Shown here in pieces: positions 24,359 through 33,704 of a stretch of DNA of 64,000 nt; positions within the stretch are counted from its first letter, which is position 1; the number at the start of each line of letters is the position of its first letter. The notes beneath the pieces were generated by a model. That model saw only the letters and a program-made list of their open reading frames with translations. It was not told the DNA's origin and did no database searches. This stretch comes from Chryseobacterium paludis (GTDB taxonomy: Bacteria; Bacteroidota; Bacteroidia; Flavobacteriales; Weeksellaceae), in the NCBI RefSeq assembly GCF_025403485.1, contig NZ_CP099966.1, positions 310,001 through 374,000 on the forward strand. Reading direction: 5' to 3'. The position numbers were made by a program, and so were the translations under genes.

Positions 24359-26491
24359 ATGAAAAAACAATTACTAGTAATTGGCGTTCTGTTCGCTGTT
24401 TTGGTCAGTGCCCAAGCCAATGATGATCTAAAAAGAGCATTTGAAAAACAAAACATACAGAACAACGAGAAGTTTGATTCTTATGCTGCAAAACACTACG
24501 GCTCGGCTAAGGCACCTGAGGTTCAAAAAGAAATTGAAGAGCAAAGAAGCAACTTAGCGGGTTTCCTACCGAATGGTAAGCCTTATTTCTATAAGAATCA
24601 GGATATAAGACAAGTACAGAATTCCAATGCTGATGCTTTAAATACGGTGGGCGGCGTAACTGGATTGACCAATGCTTATAAAGGAGAAAATATTAAGTTC
24701 ACTATTTTTGATGGCGGAAGAGTATATGCCGGACATCCTGCATTTGATAATGCAGTTGGCAGAATTTCCAATAAAGAAGCAGCGACTCAAATTTATAGTG
24801 AACACTCAACAGGTGTCGCTGGTTTTATAGGAAGTAGGGCTTTAAATATCCAAGGAAATCTGAATGGAGTACCAGTTACAGGTAATATTCAGGGAGTTGC
24901 TGTGAATTCAACGATAGATTCTTATCGGTTTGCCCAAACGATCTTACCGGGAAATACCACAGCAAGTAATGTATTTCAGAAGATATTGGCAGCACAGCCA
25001 AAAATTTCTAATCATTCATATGGGATCAATGCAGGCTGGGATATAAAAACTGCAGATGACGGCAGTTATTTCTGGTTATGGAATGGTGCTTTTGACAGTC
25101 CGGGTACTTCTTATGATACACAGGGAACTTACTTATCAAATGATCAGAATTATGATCAGATTGTATATAATAATCCTTCCTACATTATTATAAAATCTGC
25201 AGGAAACTATTTCGGAGACGGTCCTGATCGCCCGGGAACAACTACGTTTCCCAGATATTATGAAGATAATAATGGAAATTTAGTTCAATTTGCTTCTACA
25301 GATACTCTGCCAGCAACAAATTGTGCTCAGGGTTTTGATTGTATAGGGCAGGGCTCATTAGCGAAAAATATAATTGTTGTGGGTGCTACAGATGTGATCT
25401 CAACTAATAATTTCAAATATTCAGCAGCAGCTGATGTTGTACATTCTGATTACAGCAGTGCCGGACCAAGGGATGATGGTGGGATAAAACCAGATATTGC
25501 AACGACCGGGACTAATGTGTTTTCCGCTTCTACTGCAGAGAATACAACAGGTAGTGTAAAGTATGATTATGGCAGTGGAACCTCATATTCAGCACCGGTT
25601 GTAACGGGAGTTATTGGTTTGTGGACACAGATTTATAAAGATCTTTTTTCTAATCAACTGTTAAATGCTGCCAGTGCCAAAACATTAATGGTTCATTCGG
25701 CTTCTGAAGCAGGAAACGTTGGCCCTGATCCATGGTTTGGATGGGGTTATATCAATGCCAGAAAAGGAGCTGAATTATTGGTCGGAAAAGCTAATAACAC
25801 TGTTATTTTTAATAATGAAACATTAAATAATGGTGTTGCCAATACTAAAATTATTAAAGCATCAGGATCGGAACCTCTTAAAGTGACTATCTCATGGATC
25901 GATCCCGCATATAACGTTCCAGCTAACTTAACCTGGGGACAGGTCTACAATAATAGAAGCTCCAGATTGGTCAATGATTTGGATTTAAGAATTATAGATA
26001 CCACTACCAATACGGTACACACTCCCTGGAAACTTAATGCAAACAGTCCAATGACTCCGGCTACTAAAGGAGATAATACAGTAGATAATGTAGAGCAAGT
26101 AGTGATTGATGCTCCGGTTGCAGGCAGAAATTACAGAGTGGAAATTACCAATAAAGGCAATTTAGTTAATAATGCCGGCGCTGGTGCTCCTCAGGATTAT
26201 TCTATTATAGCCACCGGTTTTAGTCAGGAAGTTCTTGCAACCAGTGAGAAAGGAAAAGAGGAAAGCAATATTGTAATTGCCCCTACGATTACCAAAGATA
26301 TCGTTAAAGTATTGAAAGCCCCGAGAAATTCAACGTTCAATATTTATGATCTTTCCGGGAAGAAGATACAAAGTGGAATAATTAATAATGATGAAGTAAG
26401 TGTAGATCTGTCTTCAAGTGTAAGAGGTATTTATATCATTGAAGTAAAAACAAATAAAGAAACAATCTCTAAAAAGATTATTAAAGAATAA
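24359..26491 (+). CDS. Secreted subtilisin-like (S8) serine peptidase with type IX sorting domain
   Basis: About 710 residues from the ATG at 24359, which begins a clean signal peptide (M-K-K-Q-L-L-V-I-G-V-L-F-A-V-L-V-S-A-Q); the frame is open further upstream. The catalytic triad is Asp in F-T-I-F-D-G-G, His in S-E-H-S-T-G-V-A-G and Ser in G-T-S-Y-S-A-P-V-V. The oxyanion Asn is in K-S-A-G-N-Y. A C-terminal beta domain and a type A sorting domain (Y-D-L-S-G-K-K-I ... R-G-I-Y-I-I-E-V-K-T) send it through the type IX system to the cell surface or medium. Confidence 0.94.
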   Translation: MKKQLLVIGVLFAVLVSAQANDDLKRAFEKQNIQNNEKFDSYAAKHYGSAKAPEVQKEIEEQRSNLAGFLPNGKPYFYKNQDIRQVQNSNADALNTVGGVTGLTNAYKGENIKFTIFDGGRVYAGHPAFDNAVGRISNKEAATQIYSEHSTGVAGFIGSRALNIQGNLNGVPVTGNIQGVAVNSTIDSYRFAQTILPGNTTASNVFQKILAAQPKISNHSYGINAGWDIKTADDGSYFWLWNGAFDSPGTSYDTQGTYLSNDQNYDQIVYNNPSYIIIKSAGNYFGDGPDRPGTTTFPRYYEDNNGNLVQFASTDTLPATNCAQGFDCIGQGSLAKNIIVVGATDVISTNNFKYSAAADVVHSDYSSAGPRDDGGIKPDIATTGTNVFSASTAENTTGSVKYDYGSGTSYSAPVVTGVIGLWTQIYKDLFSNQLLNAASAKTLMVHSASEAGNVGPDPWFGWGYINARKGAELLVGKANNTVIFNNETLNNGVANTKIIKASGSEPLKVTISWIDPAYNVPANLTWGQVYNNRSSRLVNDLDLRIIDTTTNTVHTPWKLNANSPMTPATKGDNTVDNVEQVVIDAPVAGRNYRVEITNKGNLVNNAGAGAPQDYSIIATGFSQEVLATSEKGKEESNIVIAPTITKDIVKVLKAPRNSTFNIYDLSGKKIQSGIINNDEVSVDLSSSVRGIYIIEVKTNKETISKKIIKE

Positions 26492-26598
26492 ACCGTAATT
26501 CTCTATTCTACTATTTTTTATGTGTGCAAAGACATTATTATGCTAAATAATAGTTTTAATTCTATGAAGTAGCTATTAGATGACCTTGCTTATTTACG

Positions 26599-26627
26599 AT
26601 AACCTGCAGTATTATGTTGCAGGTTAT
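26599..26627 (+). terminator. Hairpin terminator after the subtilase gene
   Basis: Arms ATAACCTGCA (26599-26608) and TGCAGGTTAT (26618-26627) with a 9-nt loop, followed by TTATTTGG. It separates the subtilase from the next serine hydrolase. Confidence 0.7.
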
Positions 26628-26648
26628 TTATTTGGTATTTATATGTAA

Positions 26649-26656
26649 TACATTTG
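26649..26656 (+). promoter_or_regulatory. -7 element of the serine hydrolase gene
   Basis: TACATTTG matches TAnnTTTG. The alternative upstream ATG at 26654 lies inside this element, so it supports the start at 26690. No clear -33 TTG is seen at the usual 19-bp distance. Confidence 0.55.
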
Positions 26657-26689
26657 TTGTTAGTATTGTCTTATTACAAACTACCCAGA

Positions 26690-28138
26690 ATGAAAACTTA
26701 CTTTTTGCTTATTATTTCTATGCTTTCACCCTTCTTTTATGGTCAGAGCACGACAGCAGCTGTTGATGCTATTATTAAAAGAGAAATGACTGAGCGAAAA
26801 ATTCCGGGATTACAGATCGCCGTTGTGCAAAACGGAAAAATTATTTTAAAAAAATCGTATGGTACAGCGTATGTACAGGATCATATTCCTGTTACAGATA
26901 CAACCATTTTTCCTATTAACTCGTGTACAAAAGTGTTTACAGCTACAGCTATTATGCAGTTGATGGAGGAAGGGAAAGTAGATTTATCAGCTCCTGTTTC
27001 GAAATATCTGGATGACCTTCCAGAAACATGGAAAAAAGTGACAGTTGAGCAAATGATGACTCATATTTCGGGATTTCCCGATTTGCTAAGACTGTTTGAT
27101 CCCAATACAGGTAACGCATCGAAAACTGAAAAAGAAATATGGGAGGAGCTAAAGACGGTTCCTATGATTTTTAAAACAGGAGACCAGTTCAGTTATAACC
27201 AAACGAATTATTATTTGTTAGGGAAGATCATTGAAAAATTTAGTGGAGAACCTTTTGATCAGTTTTTTAAAAATCGACAGTTTCAACAGGTTGGTATGAC
27301 TAATACTTTATTTGGAGATTCAAGAGATGTTATTCCTCATTTTGCACCCACTTACCGGTATAGAAGCCTAAACGGAACCCAGGGAAAATGGGTGAATGAT
27401 TACTTTATATTTCCGGATTTCAGCAGAACAGGTTCGGGAGTCAACAGTACCGCTGAAGATATGGCAAAATGGATTATTGCTTTGGAAAGTGGTAAACTCC
27501 TGAAAACCCCTGAAGCATTAAACAGAATGTGGTCACCTATAAAAATGAATGATGGAAGCCCCACAGCCTGGGCTCCAGGATGGGGTATCGCGAAATTCCG
27601 GACCAAACACAAAGCAGTAGGGATGTCAGGAGGTAGTAGGTCTGCATTTCTGGTTTATCCTGATGATCATTTAGCGGTCATTGTTCTTACTAATCTGGGA
27701 GGAAGTTCTCCTGAAGATTTTCTTGAAGAGCTTGCAGCCGTTTATAATCCAGACATTATAAAAGCCGATCCCGTTACTTTTCTCAGAATGAATTTAAAAA
27801 AGATTGGTTTTGATAAAGCCATAGAATTAGTTGATTCCGAAAAGAAAAGAAATCCTGATTTTAAGCCACAGGAATTTGAGCTTAATGAATGGGGCTACAG
27901 AATGATGTCAAGAAATGAGCTCAAAAATGCATCTGAAATTTTTAAGTTAAATGTCTACCTATTTCCGAAAAGCTGGAATGCTTATGACAGCTATGGAGAA
28001 GTATTACTAAAGTTAGGGAATAAAGATCAGGCAGTTAAAATGTATCAAAGATCAATGGATCTGAATCCTGACAATGAAAATGGGAAAAATGTTCTGAAGA
28101 AGTTAAGTGAAGAAAGATCTAAATCTATTTCTAAATAA
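26690..28138 (+). CDS. Serine hydrolase (beta-lactamase/class C PBP fold) with C-terminal TPR-like region
   Basis: About 482 residues from the ATG at 26690, which begins a signal peptide (Y-F-L-L-I-I-S-M-L-S-P-F-F-Y-G-Q). The S-x-x-K box is S-C-T-K in I-N-S-C-T-K-V-F-T-A-T-A. The Tyr box is F-S-Y-N-Q-T-N-Y-Y-L-L-G, a common variant. The C-terminal part (about 390-480) has tetratricopeptide-like helices: Y-D-S-Y-G-E-V-L-L-K-L-G-N then A-V-K-M-Y-Q-R-S-M-D-L-N-P. It is probably a periplasmic esterase or D-amino-acid peptidase. It is convergent with the ECF sigma gene, 16 bp apart. Confidence 0.89.
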   Translation: MKTYFLLIISMLSPFFYGQSTTAAVDAIIKREMTERKIPGLQIAVVQNGKIILKKSYGTAYVQDHIPVTDTTIFPINSCTKVFTATAIMQLMEEGKVDLSAPVSKYLDDLPETWKKVTVEQMMTHISGFPDLLRLFDPNTGNASKTEKEIWEELKTVPMIFKTGDQFSYNQTNYYLLGKIIEKFSGEPFDQFFKNRQFQQVGMTNTLFGDSRDVIPHFAPTYRYRSLNGTQGKWVNDYFIFPDFSRTGSGVNSTAEDMAKWIIALESGKLLKTPEALNRMWSPIKMNDGSPTAWAPGWGIAKFRTKHKAVGMSGGSRSAFLVYPDDHLAVIVLTNLGGSSPEDFLEELAAVYNPDIIKADPVTFLRMNLKKIGFDKAIELVDSEKKRNPDFKPQEFELNEWGYRMMSRNELKNASEIFKLNVYLFPKSWNAYDSYGEVLLKLGNKDQAVKMYQRSMDLNPDNENGKNVLKKLSEERSKSISK

Positions 28139-28154
28139 TAATTTTAAAGAAACT

Positions 28155-28781
28155 CTAAGAATAAAAATTAGGCATCATTTCCATAAGAACCAGTAATGAT
28201 ATTAGCTTTTTAGAGGATTCGTAATTCGGATTTAGCTGTTCCCTTATTTCATTTAAAGCCTTACTTAAATTGTTACTGACCGTTTTATTACTTAAATTAA
28301 GTGCTTCTGCGGTTTCAACAACAGACATATTCTTTCGGATACGTAAGTCGTATACCTTCTGCTCAGTCGGGGTAAGTTGAGAAATTACTTCGTCTATCAT
28401 TGTAAAGAGTTCGGCAATATCATTATCTTCAAGTATCTCTGCATACTCAGAATCGGTTATTTCAGATAAAAAATCTTCTGACTCATCCACATATACTTCC
28501 TGTATTTTTTTAATACTTGCGTAATAATCAAGAATACGGTAGTGTATAAAACGGAATAAATAACCTTTAGCACTTTCATCTTCATCGGTCTGTACGAATT
28601 CAGGATTTTCAAGAATTCTGATCCATAGGTTTTGCAATAGCTCTTCCGTAGCTTCTCTATCCTTCGTACGCATAAAGATCATCGTATAGAAACTATCCCA
28701 ATATCGTTCATACAATATCACAAAAGCAGGGCGGTCGCCTGATTTTATTTTCTTTAATAAAATATCGTCTGTAGGTTTCAT
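28155..28781 (-). CDS. ECF-type RNA polymerase sigma factor (FecI-like)
   Basis: A 208-residue sigma-70 family protein. Region 2 includes F-V-I-L-Y-E-R-Y-W-D-S-F-Y and A-T-E-E-L-L-Q-N-L-W-I-R-I. Region 4 includes L-T-P-T-E-Q-K-V-Y-D-L-R and the HTH S-V-V-E-T-A-E-A-L-N-L-S-N-K-T-V-S-N-N. A hydrophobic tail (S-L-L-V-L-M-E-M-M) ends the protein. It should direct polymerase to the TonB locus when released by the FecR protein. Unusually, it is divergent from the FecR gene instead of in an operon with it. Confidence 0.9.
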   Translation of the reverse strand: MKPTDDILLKKIKSGDRPAFVILYERYWDSFYTMIFMRTKDREATEELLQNLWIRILENPEFVQTDEDESAKGYLFRFIHYRILDYYASIKKIQEVYVDESEDFLSEITDSEYAEILEDNDIAELFTMIDEVISQLTPTEQKVYDLRIRKNMSVVETAEALNLSNKTVSNNLSKALNEIREQLNPNYESSKKLISLLVLMEMMPNFYS

Positions 28782-28927
28782 AATTTCTAGTACAAATTTA
28801 CCTAAACTAATATTAATGTTTTATGAATTATCCAGCCTGTAAGGTTAAATATTTCTGAAAAAAAATCACGTTTTCCACCTTTAATGTGTAGGATTGTTCA
28901 TAAATGTATTGTTTTTGTTGAAAAAAT

Positions 28928-28960
28928 AACGCCAATGTTAATGATATATTAAATGGCGTT
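28928..28960 (+). repeat. Inverted repeat overlapping the upstream FecR start codon
   Basis: AACGCCA (28928-28934) and TGGCGTT (28954-28960), perfect 7-bp arms with a 19-nt loop. The ATG at 28953 lies at the edge of the right arm. As RNA it could hide that start; as DNA it could be an operator between the divergent sigma and FecR genes. Confidence 0.5.
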
Positions 28961-29996
28961 TGGGAAGTTTTTCTTTTTGCCCAGTATTATAAGTGAGGGT
29001 ATTTACGAAACTAATACAACAGAAAAACTAATACAACAAAATTATAAAGTGAAGAAATTGAACTACAGCAAGGCCGAGGCATTTGTTTTTAAATTATGGG
29101 GCAGGGAAGTATCCGGCGATAAGATCTCAGAGAAAGAATCAGAAGTCTTGGAATTGTGGAAGAATGAAACTATAAAAGATCTGGATAAAAAACATGTTCA
29201 GGAATCCAAAATAAGAGTACTCTCAGGTTTGGAATCCTACTTTGCAAGTCCGGTGAGAAACAATGTGTTTTATCTGAGAAAGAAATTTTATAGTGCTGCT
29301 GCTGTATTTCTTATCCTATTTGGTCTTACGGGTTTCTTTACTTATCAATTTTTCATTAAACCTGATGTATATGTCGCTGTAGATGCTAACCGTACTATAA
29401 AACTGGAAGACGGATCTACAGTAATGCTTTTGCCTGGTGCAAAACTTACCGTTGAAAAATCTTTTCCAGCTAAAACAAGGATAGTGGATTTACAAGGGGA
29501 TGCCATATTTAAAGTAGCTAAATCCAAAATCCATCCATTTATAGTTCGTGCAGATGGTTTCAGTACAAGAGTAATGGGTACGGTATTCAAGGTAATGCAG
29601 AGAGGAGGACAAAAAACAGTGGAATTGTATGAAGGTAAAGTTGCTGTTTCTTCACCAGGAACTGCTGTTTCTTACCTTACCCCTAATCAGAGATGGACAA
29701 ACTTTGGAGCTCCACATACGGCCGCGGTAATTACTGAGAAAACTGATATAAAATCTGGAAAAAAGACTTCAGTATTACTGACGCTGACCTTCAATGATGT
29801 CACGTTCAGGAGTATCATGGAGGTTTTATATAAAAACTATGGAATCAGTATCAAATACCCGGAAGAAATAGCTGAAAAGAAAATTACAGCAGATCTTACA
29901 GGAAGCAGCTGGGATGAAAATGTAGAAGCACTCGCATTTATAACGGGGCTTGAGGTACATAAAGAAAATAATACCACTTATATATTAAAAAAATAG
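28953..29996 (+). CDS. FecR-family anti-sigma factor
   Basis: Up to 347 residues. A cytoplasmic anti-sigma region has L-N-Y-S-K-A-E-A-F-V-F-K-L-W (about 35-48). One transmembrane helix lies at about 111-130. The periplasmic FecR domain follows (V-D-A-N-R-T-I-K-L-E-D-G-S-T-V-M-L). The C-terminal DUF4974 domain (L-T-L-T-F-N-D-V-T-F-R-S-I-M-E-V-L) is the part that contacts the receptor's STN domain. The first 32 residues are unlike the family, so translation may start at GTG 29049 instead of ATG 28953. It should hold the sigma factor until the TonB receptor binds its substrate. Confidence 0.88.
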   Translation: MAFGKFFFLPSIISEGIYETNTTEKLIQQNYKVKKLNYSKAEAFVFKLWGREVSGDKISEKESEVLELWKNETIKDLDKKHVQESKIRVLSGLESYFASPVRNNVFYLRKKFYSAAAVFLILFGLTGFFTYQFFIKPDVYVAVDANRTIKLEDGSTVMLLPGAKLTVEKSFPAKTRIVDLQGDAIFKVAKSKIHPFIVRADGFSTRVMGTVFKVMQRGGQKTVELYEGKVAVSSPGTAVSYLTPNQRWTNFGAPHTAAVITEKTDIKSGKKTSVLLTLTFNDVTFRSIMEVLYKNYGISIKYPEEIAEKKITADLTGSSWDENVEALAFITGLEVHKENNTTYILKK

Positions 29997-30068
29997 TAAC
30001 AGGATTATTAGATGGAGTTTACGAACAGAATTATGAGTCAGTCAGTAATAAAAAGTGGTGTTAAAAAT

Positions 30069-33000
30069 ATGAGAAACTTGAAATGCAGTCTTACAGTAGC
30101 GGTGATCTTCTTTGCCACAACAATAGACGCGCAGGAGCTAACAATGAAAGTGTCTTTTTCTGCTGCGGCAGGAAGACCTTTGATCAGCACATTAGAAGAA
30201 TTAGCAGATAAAGCAAGGATGCGTTTGGTCTACTCAAAATCAGATATAAAAGATCTTAAAGTGGGAGAGGTAAAGTGTGATAACATTCCTGTAACCGACT
30301 GTCTGAAGAATATTACAGATAATCTTCCGGTAGCGGTGCGCCAAAGAGGAGAACTGATCTCAATACGATATCAGGGATCTAATAGGTCTGTGTCTTCTGT
30401 ACAAGGAAATGGAAAACTTACCGGAAAGATCGTAGATGAAGTGGGAAATCCAGTTGTAGATGCAGAGGTAAATGTAGCAGGTAAAGCAACAGTAACAGAT
30501 AACAACGGAGATTTTAATTTCAGTATTCCTTCAGGGATTTATACACTGACCGTTAAAGCATCTGGTTACAGCTCTTTAAGAGTGGAGAAATTAAAGATAG
30601 GTAATGAGGAAACGAATATGGTTTCTTTCGCCATGAAACATATTTCTTCAGATAAAGAAACCAGTATTAAAGAAGTCGTGATTACCGGAACACGTAAAGC
30701 AGATACCCAGGCAGGGCTTTTGGCACAGCAAAAGAAGGCTGCCCAAATGAGTGATGGAATTTCGGCTGAACAAATTTCCAAAACACCGGATAGCGATGTT
30801 GGGGGAACCCTAAAAAGAGTAACAGGGATTACCACGATAGATAATAAATATGTGGTCGTTCGATCAATGGGAGAGCGATGGAATACCGCTGCAATGGACG
30901 GGATTAATCTACCAAGTACAGAAGCTTATAATCAGAACTTTTCTTTTGATATTATCCCTACTGCAATGGTAGAAAGCGTTGTAGTAAGTAAAACAGCAAC
31001 GCCGGATATGAATGCCAGTTTTGCCGGTGGATATGTGGAAGTAAGGACGAAAGATATTCCGAATGAAAATTTTACGACAGTGAATGTAGGTTCTTCTTAC
31101 AATGATGTCACGACATTTAAAGAATTCATTTCCAAAAAACGGGGGAAATACGATTACTGGGGTTATGATGACGGAACAAGAGATTTTCCTAAAGGCTTAG
31201 TAGCAACTGACTGGAATAACCCTTTATTTTTTGAACAGTCCAAGCAGTTTACCAATGATAATTTTACGAATTACGCTACCAAAGCTAATCTGAACTCTAA
31301 TATGCAGATTGCTTTAGGGAGAAACTTTAAACTGAAAAATAATAATAAATGGGGTTTTGCTGCTGCCATTACAACAAGAAACGAACAGAATAAACTTGAT
31401 ATTGATCACACTGGAAGAGGAGGGTGGATGGATAATGCTACTCCGGTTAACAACTGGCAAGAGCTGGGAGTTGCTCCGGTACGTTTTGCAAATTTTAAAA
31501 ATAAAGGAGCTTCTTACACTTATAACTCTACGATTGGAGGAATGCTGAACTTCGGTCTACAGCTTGGAAAAAACAGAATCTCCTTCCGTAACTCTTATAC
31601 CCATATTTATGATCAGACCCTGACAAGAATTACAGGATGGAATGAATATGTGGGTGGAAATGGAGATGCAACAGATTCTTACAACTATTTTTATTATGGT
31701 TTAAATCCTAATAATACAGATCCGAAACTTCTGGATAAGCCAATTACGGAAACAACTGACTATCCAGTTTATCAGACTTTGTTGCAGAACAAGCTGGAAG
31801 GTAATCATAAAATAGGAAATAAAGAAATCAGCTGGTTTGCAGCAAGAACTGGTGTGACTTCCGATACAAAAGACTATACCCAGTATCGCACAAACTATAA
31901 TTTCATAGGAAATGAGATTTTGAGTTACAATCAGATTTACAATTCTCAGGATAATTTTGCAAGAGGTTATATTGCCAATAAAGAAACAGATTACAATTAT
32001 GGTGCTGCATTAAAATGGAGTATGGATTCTGAAAATTTTAAAAATGATGTTAAAATAGGGTATGCCGGAGCTATAAAGAATAATACAAATCAGCAGCAAA
32101 AATTTTTCCTGAGAGTAGATGAAAACCGTGATGTTCCGAACAGTGAAAAAAACAGTCTGATCATGTATGGATCTCTTGCTGGTTGGTTTGATGGTTCACA
32201 TTATAATCCAGGTGGTATTGGATGGCAGACGAAAGCACTTTATAAAAATGATAAATATGAAGGGAAAGTTACGCAACATGCACCTTTCATTATGTTCGAT
32301 AACCGTTGGAATAAACTGAGACTGGTTTGGGGAATGCGAGCTGAGTATTTCAAATATGATCTTATTTCCCAGCAACAGGATCCTAACGACCCTAAAAGTG
32401 TTATAAAAGAGCCTATTAAAGAAAAAGCATGGCAATGGATGCCATCAGCAAACTTCACCTACAGCCCTTTAAACAGTATGAATGTAAGACTGGCTTATAA
32501 CAGATCTGTCATCCGTCCCCAGTTTAATGAAAGAACAGGACTACCTTATTTTGATCCGATTGCAAACGGTCTTATCTATAATACAGAAATGACATCATCG
32601 GTAATCAATAATTATGACTTCAAGTTTGAATGGTTCCCTGGATTAGGAGAGATTATTTCTGCAGGACTTTATTATAAAGATATTGACAGGCCAATAGAAC
32701 GGGAAGGATATATTTCTGCAGAAGGAAACCTGTTTCTTTATAATGGAAATTCTAAAAATGCCAAATTAAAAGGATTTGAGGTGGAAGTAAGAAAGAGCCT
32801 TGGCTTTATCAGAGAAAATACTTTCCTGAAAGACCTTTTTATCAGTGGAAACTTTACATATAATGATACTAAGGTAGTTGCTTTTAAAGACCGATATAAA
32901 ACGCAGGACACAGATGCAACCTATGAGGTAAGCCGTCCGTTGTATGGGCAGACTCCTTATGCTTACAACCTGGGATTATTATACAACGGAGATCGTCTGG

Positions 33001-33365
33001 GACTGAGCTTTTTATACAATGCAAAAGGGGATCAGTATATTACTGTGGGGTACGCTTATATTGGAGAAGAGATACAACGGCCTTATGCAGTAGCGGATGC
33101 TCAGATTTCATATAAACTTTTAAAAGATAAGAATCTGGAGTTCAAATTTAATGTAAGAAACCTATTCAACAGAGTAAGGGAATACTACAATAATTTCAAT
33201 TCATATTCAGTGTCTAAGGGTGGTGGAAGCTCTTTTGATACACAAAGAGAATCATTGGGACTTTTACCCGGAGCTACAGATAAATATGATAAAGATATTG
33301 ATAGAATATTGTTCAGGGCTTACAATGGAAGAACATTTGGGTTATCTGTAAGCTATAGCTTTTAG
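30069..33365 (+). CDS. TonB-dependent receptor with STN signalling domain
   Basis: About 1,098 residues from the ATG at 30069, which opens a signal peptide (L-T-V-A-V-I-F-F-A-T-T-I-D-A-Q); the frame is also open from 30012. Domain order: STN domain (I-S-T-L-E-E-L-A-D-K-A-R-M-R-L-V-Y-S), CarboxypepD_reg-like sandwich (L-T-G-K-I-V-D-E-V-G-N-P-V), plug (K-E-V-V-I-T-G-T-R, then V-V-R-S-M-G-E-R-W), and a large barrel ending F-G-L-S-V-S-Y-S-F. The STN domain plus the linked FecR/ECF pair marks a transducing receptor. No SusD gene follows, so the substrate class is open. Confidence 0.93.
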   Translation: MRNLKCSLTVAVIFFATTIDAQELTMKVSFSAAAGRPLISTLEELADKARMRLVYSKSDIKDLKVGEVKCDNIPVTDCLKNITDNLPVAVRQRGELISIRYQGSNRSVSSVQGNGKLTGKIVDEVGNPVVDAEVNVAGKATVTDNNGDFNFSIPSGIYTLTVKASGYSSLRVEKLKIGNEETNMVSFAMKHISSDKETSIKEVVITGTRKADTQAGLLAQQKKAAQMSDGISAEQISKTPDSDVGGTLKRVTGITTIDNKYVVVRSMGERWNTAAMDGINLPSTEAYNQNFSFDIIPTAMVESVVVSKTATPDMNASFAGGYVEVRTKDIPNENFTTVNVGSSYNDVTTFKEFISKKRGKYDYWGYDDGTRDFPKGLVATDWNNPLFFEQSKQFTNDNFTNYATKANLNSNMQIALGRNFKLKNNNKWGFAAAITTRNEQNKLDIDHTGRGGWMDNATPVNNWQELGVAPVRFANFKNKGASYTYNSTIGGMLNFGLQLGKNRISFRNSYTHIYDQTLTRITGWNEYVGGNGDATDSYNYFYYGLNPNNTDPKLLDKPITETTDYPVYQTLLQNKLEGNHKIGNKEISWFAARTGVTSDTKDYTQYRTNYNFIGNEILSYNQIYNSQDNFARGYIANKETDYNYGAALKWSMDSENFKNDVKIGYAGAIKNNTNQQQKFFLRVDENRDVPNSEKNSLIMYGSLAGWFDGSHYNPGGIGWQTKALYKNDKYEGKVTQHAPFIMFDNRWNKLRLVWGMRAEYFKYDLISQQQDPNDPKSVIKEPIKEKAWQWMPSANFTYSPLNSMNVRLAYNRSVIRPQFNERTGLPYFDPIANGLIYNTEMTSSVINNYDFKFEWFPGLGEIISAGLYYKDIDRPIEREGYISAEGNLFLYNGNSKNAKLKGFEVEVRKSLGFIRENTFLKDLFISGNFTYNDTKVVAFKDRYKTQDTDATYEVSRPLYGQTPYAYNLGLLYNGDRLGLSFLYNAKGDQYITVGYAYIGEEIQRPYAVADAQISYKLLKDKNLEFKFNVRNLFNRVREYYNNFNSYSVSKGGGSSFDTQRESLGLLPGATDKYDKDIDRILFRAYNGRTFGLSVSYSF

Positions 33366-33704
33366 ATAAGAGAAAATAGAAAATTTAGCTTTTGGCAAAA
33401 GCATTATAATATAAGATCTTATAAATGGTAAATGTTACAGGTTTCCGTATCCTGAGATCTGAGCGAATAAAAACTGATGATGCGCACTTCAGTAAACATT
33501 CAGACGAAAATGGGAAATTACTGTATCCCCGGACAGTAATTAAATCTAAGGGGAGCTTTATATAACTGCACCTCAGCTATGTAAGGTTCTAAAAACAAAG
33601 TGTAACCAAATCGCGGAGATATTTAAAGGTGAGTATCCCGTAAAACAGGAATCATCCGGACCAAAAAAATAATAACCGGATCCATATTTCTAAATTTTAC
33701 AACA
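33366..33704 (+). other. Long intergenic leader with several inverted repeats
   Basis: No gene is seen. Structure includes a GCTTTTG-G-CAAAAGC repeat just after the receptor stop. Perfect 9-bp arms AATTACTGT / ACAGTAATT occur at 33516-33541. ATCCGG (33654-33659) and CCGGAT (33676-33681) flank an A-rich loop 24 bp before the next start. This may be a structured 5' untranslated region for a highly expressed lipoprotein. No known riboswitch was recognised. Confidence 0.4.

Noticed and set aside
17785..28138. Missing Y-x-N motif in both beta-lactamase-fold proteins as a sign of inactivity
   Set aside because: Y-N-G and Y-N-Q variants are common in this family, so loss of activity cannot be claimed.
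33366..33704. Cobalamin or other known riboswitch in the leader
   Set aside because: No conserved box of a known class could be matched by eye.
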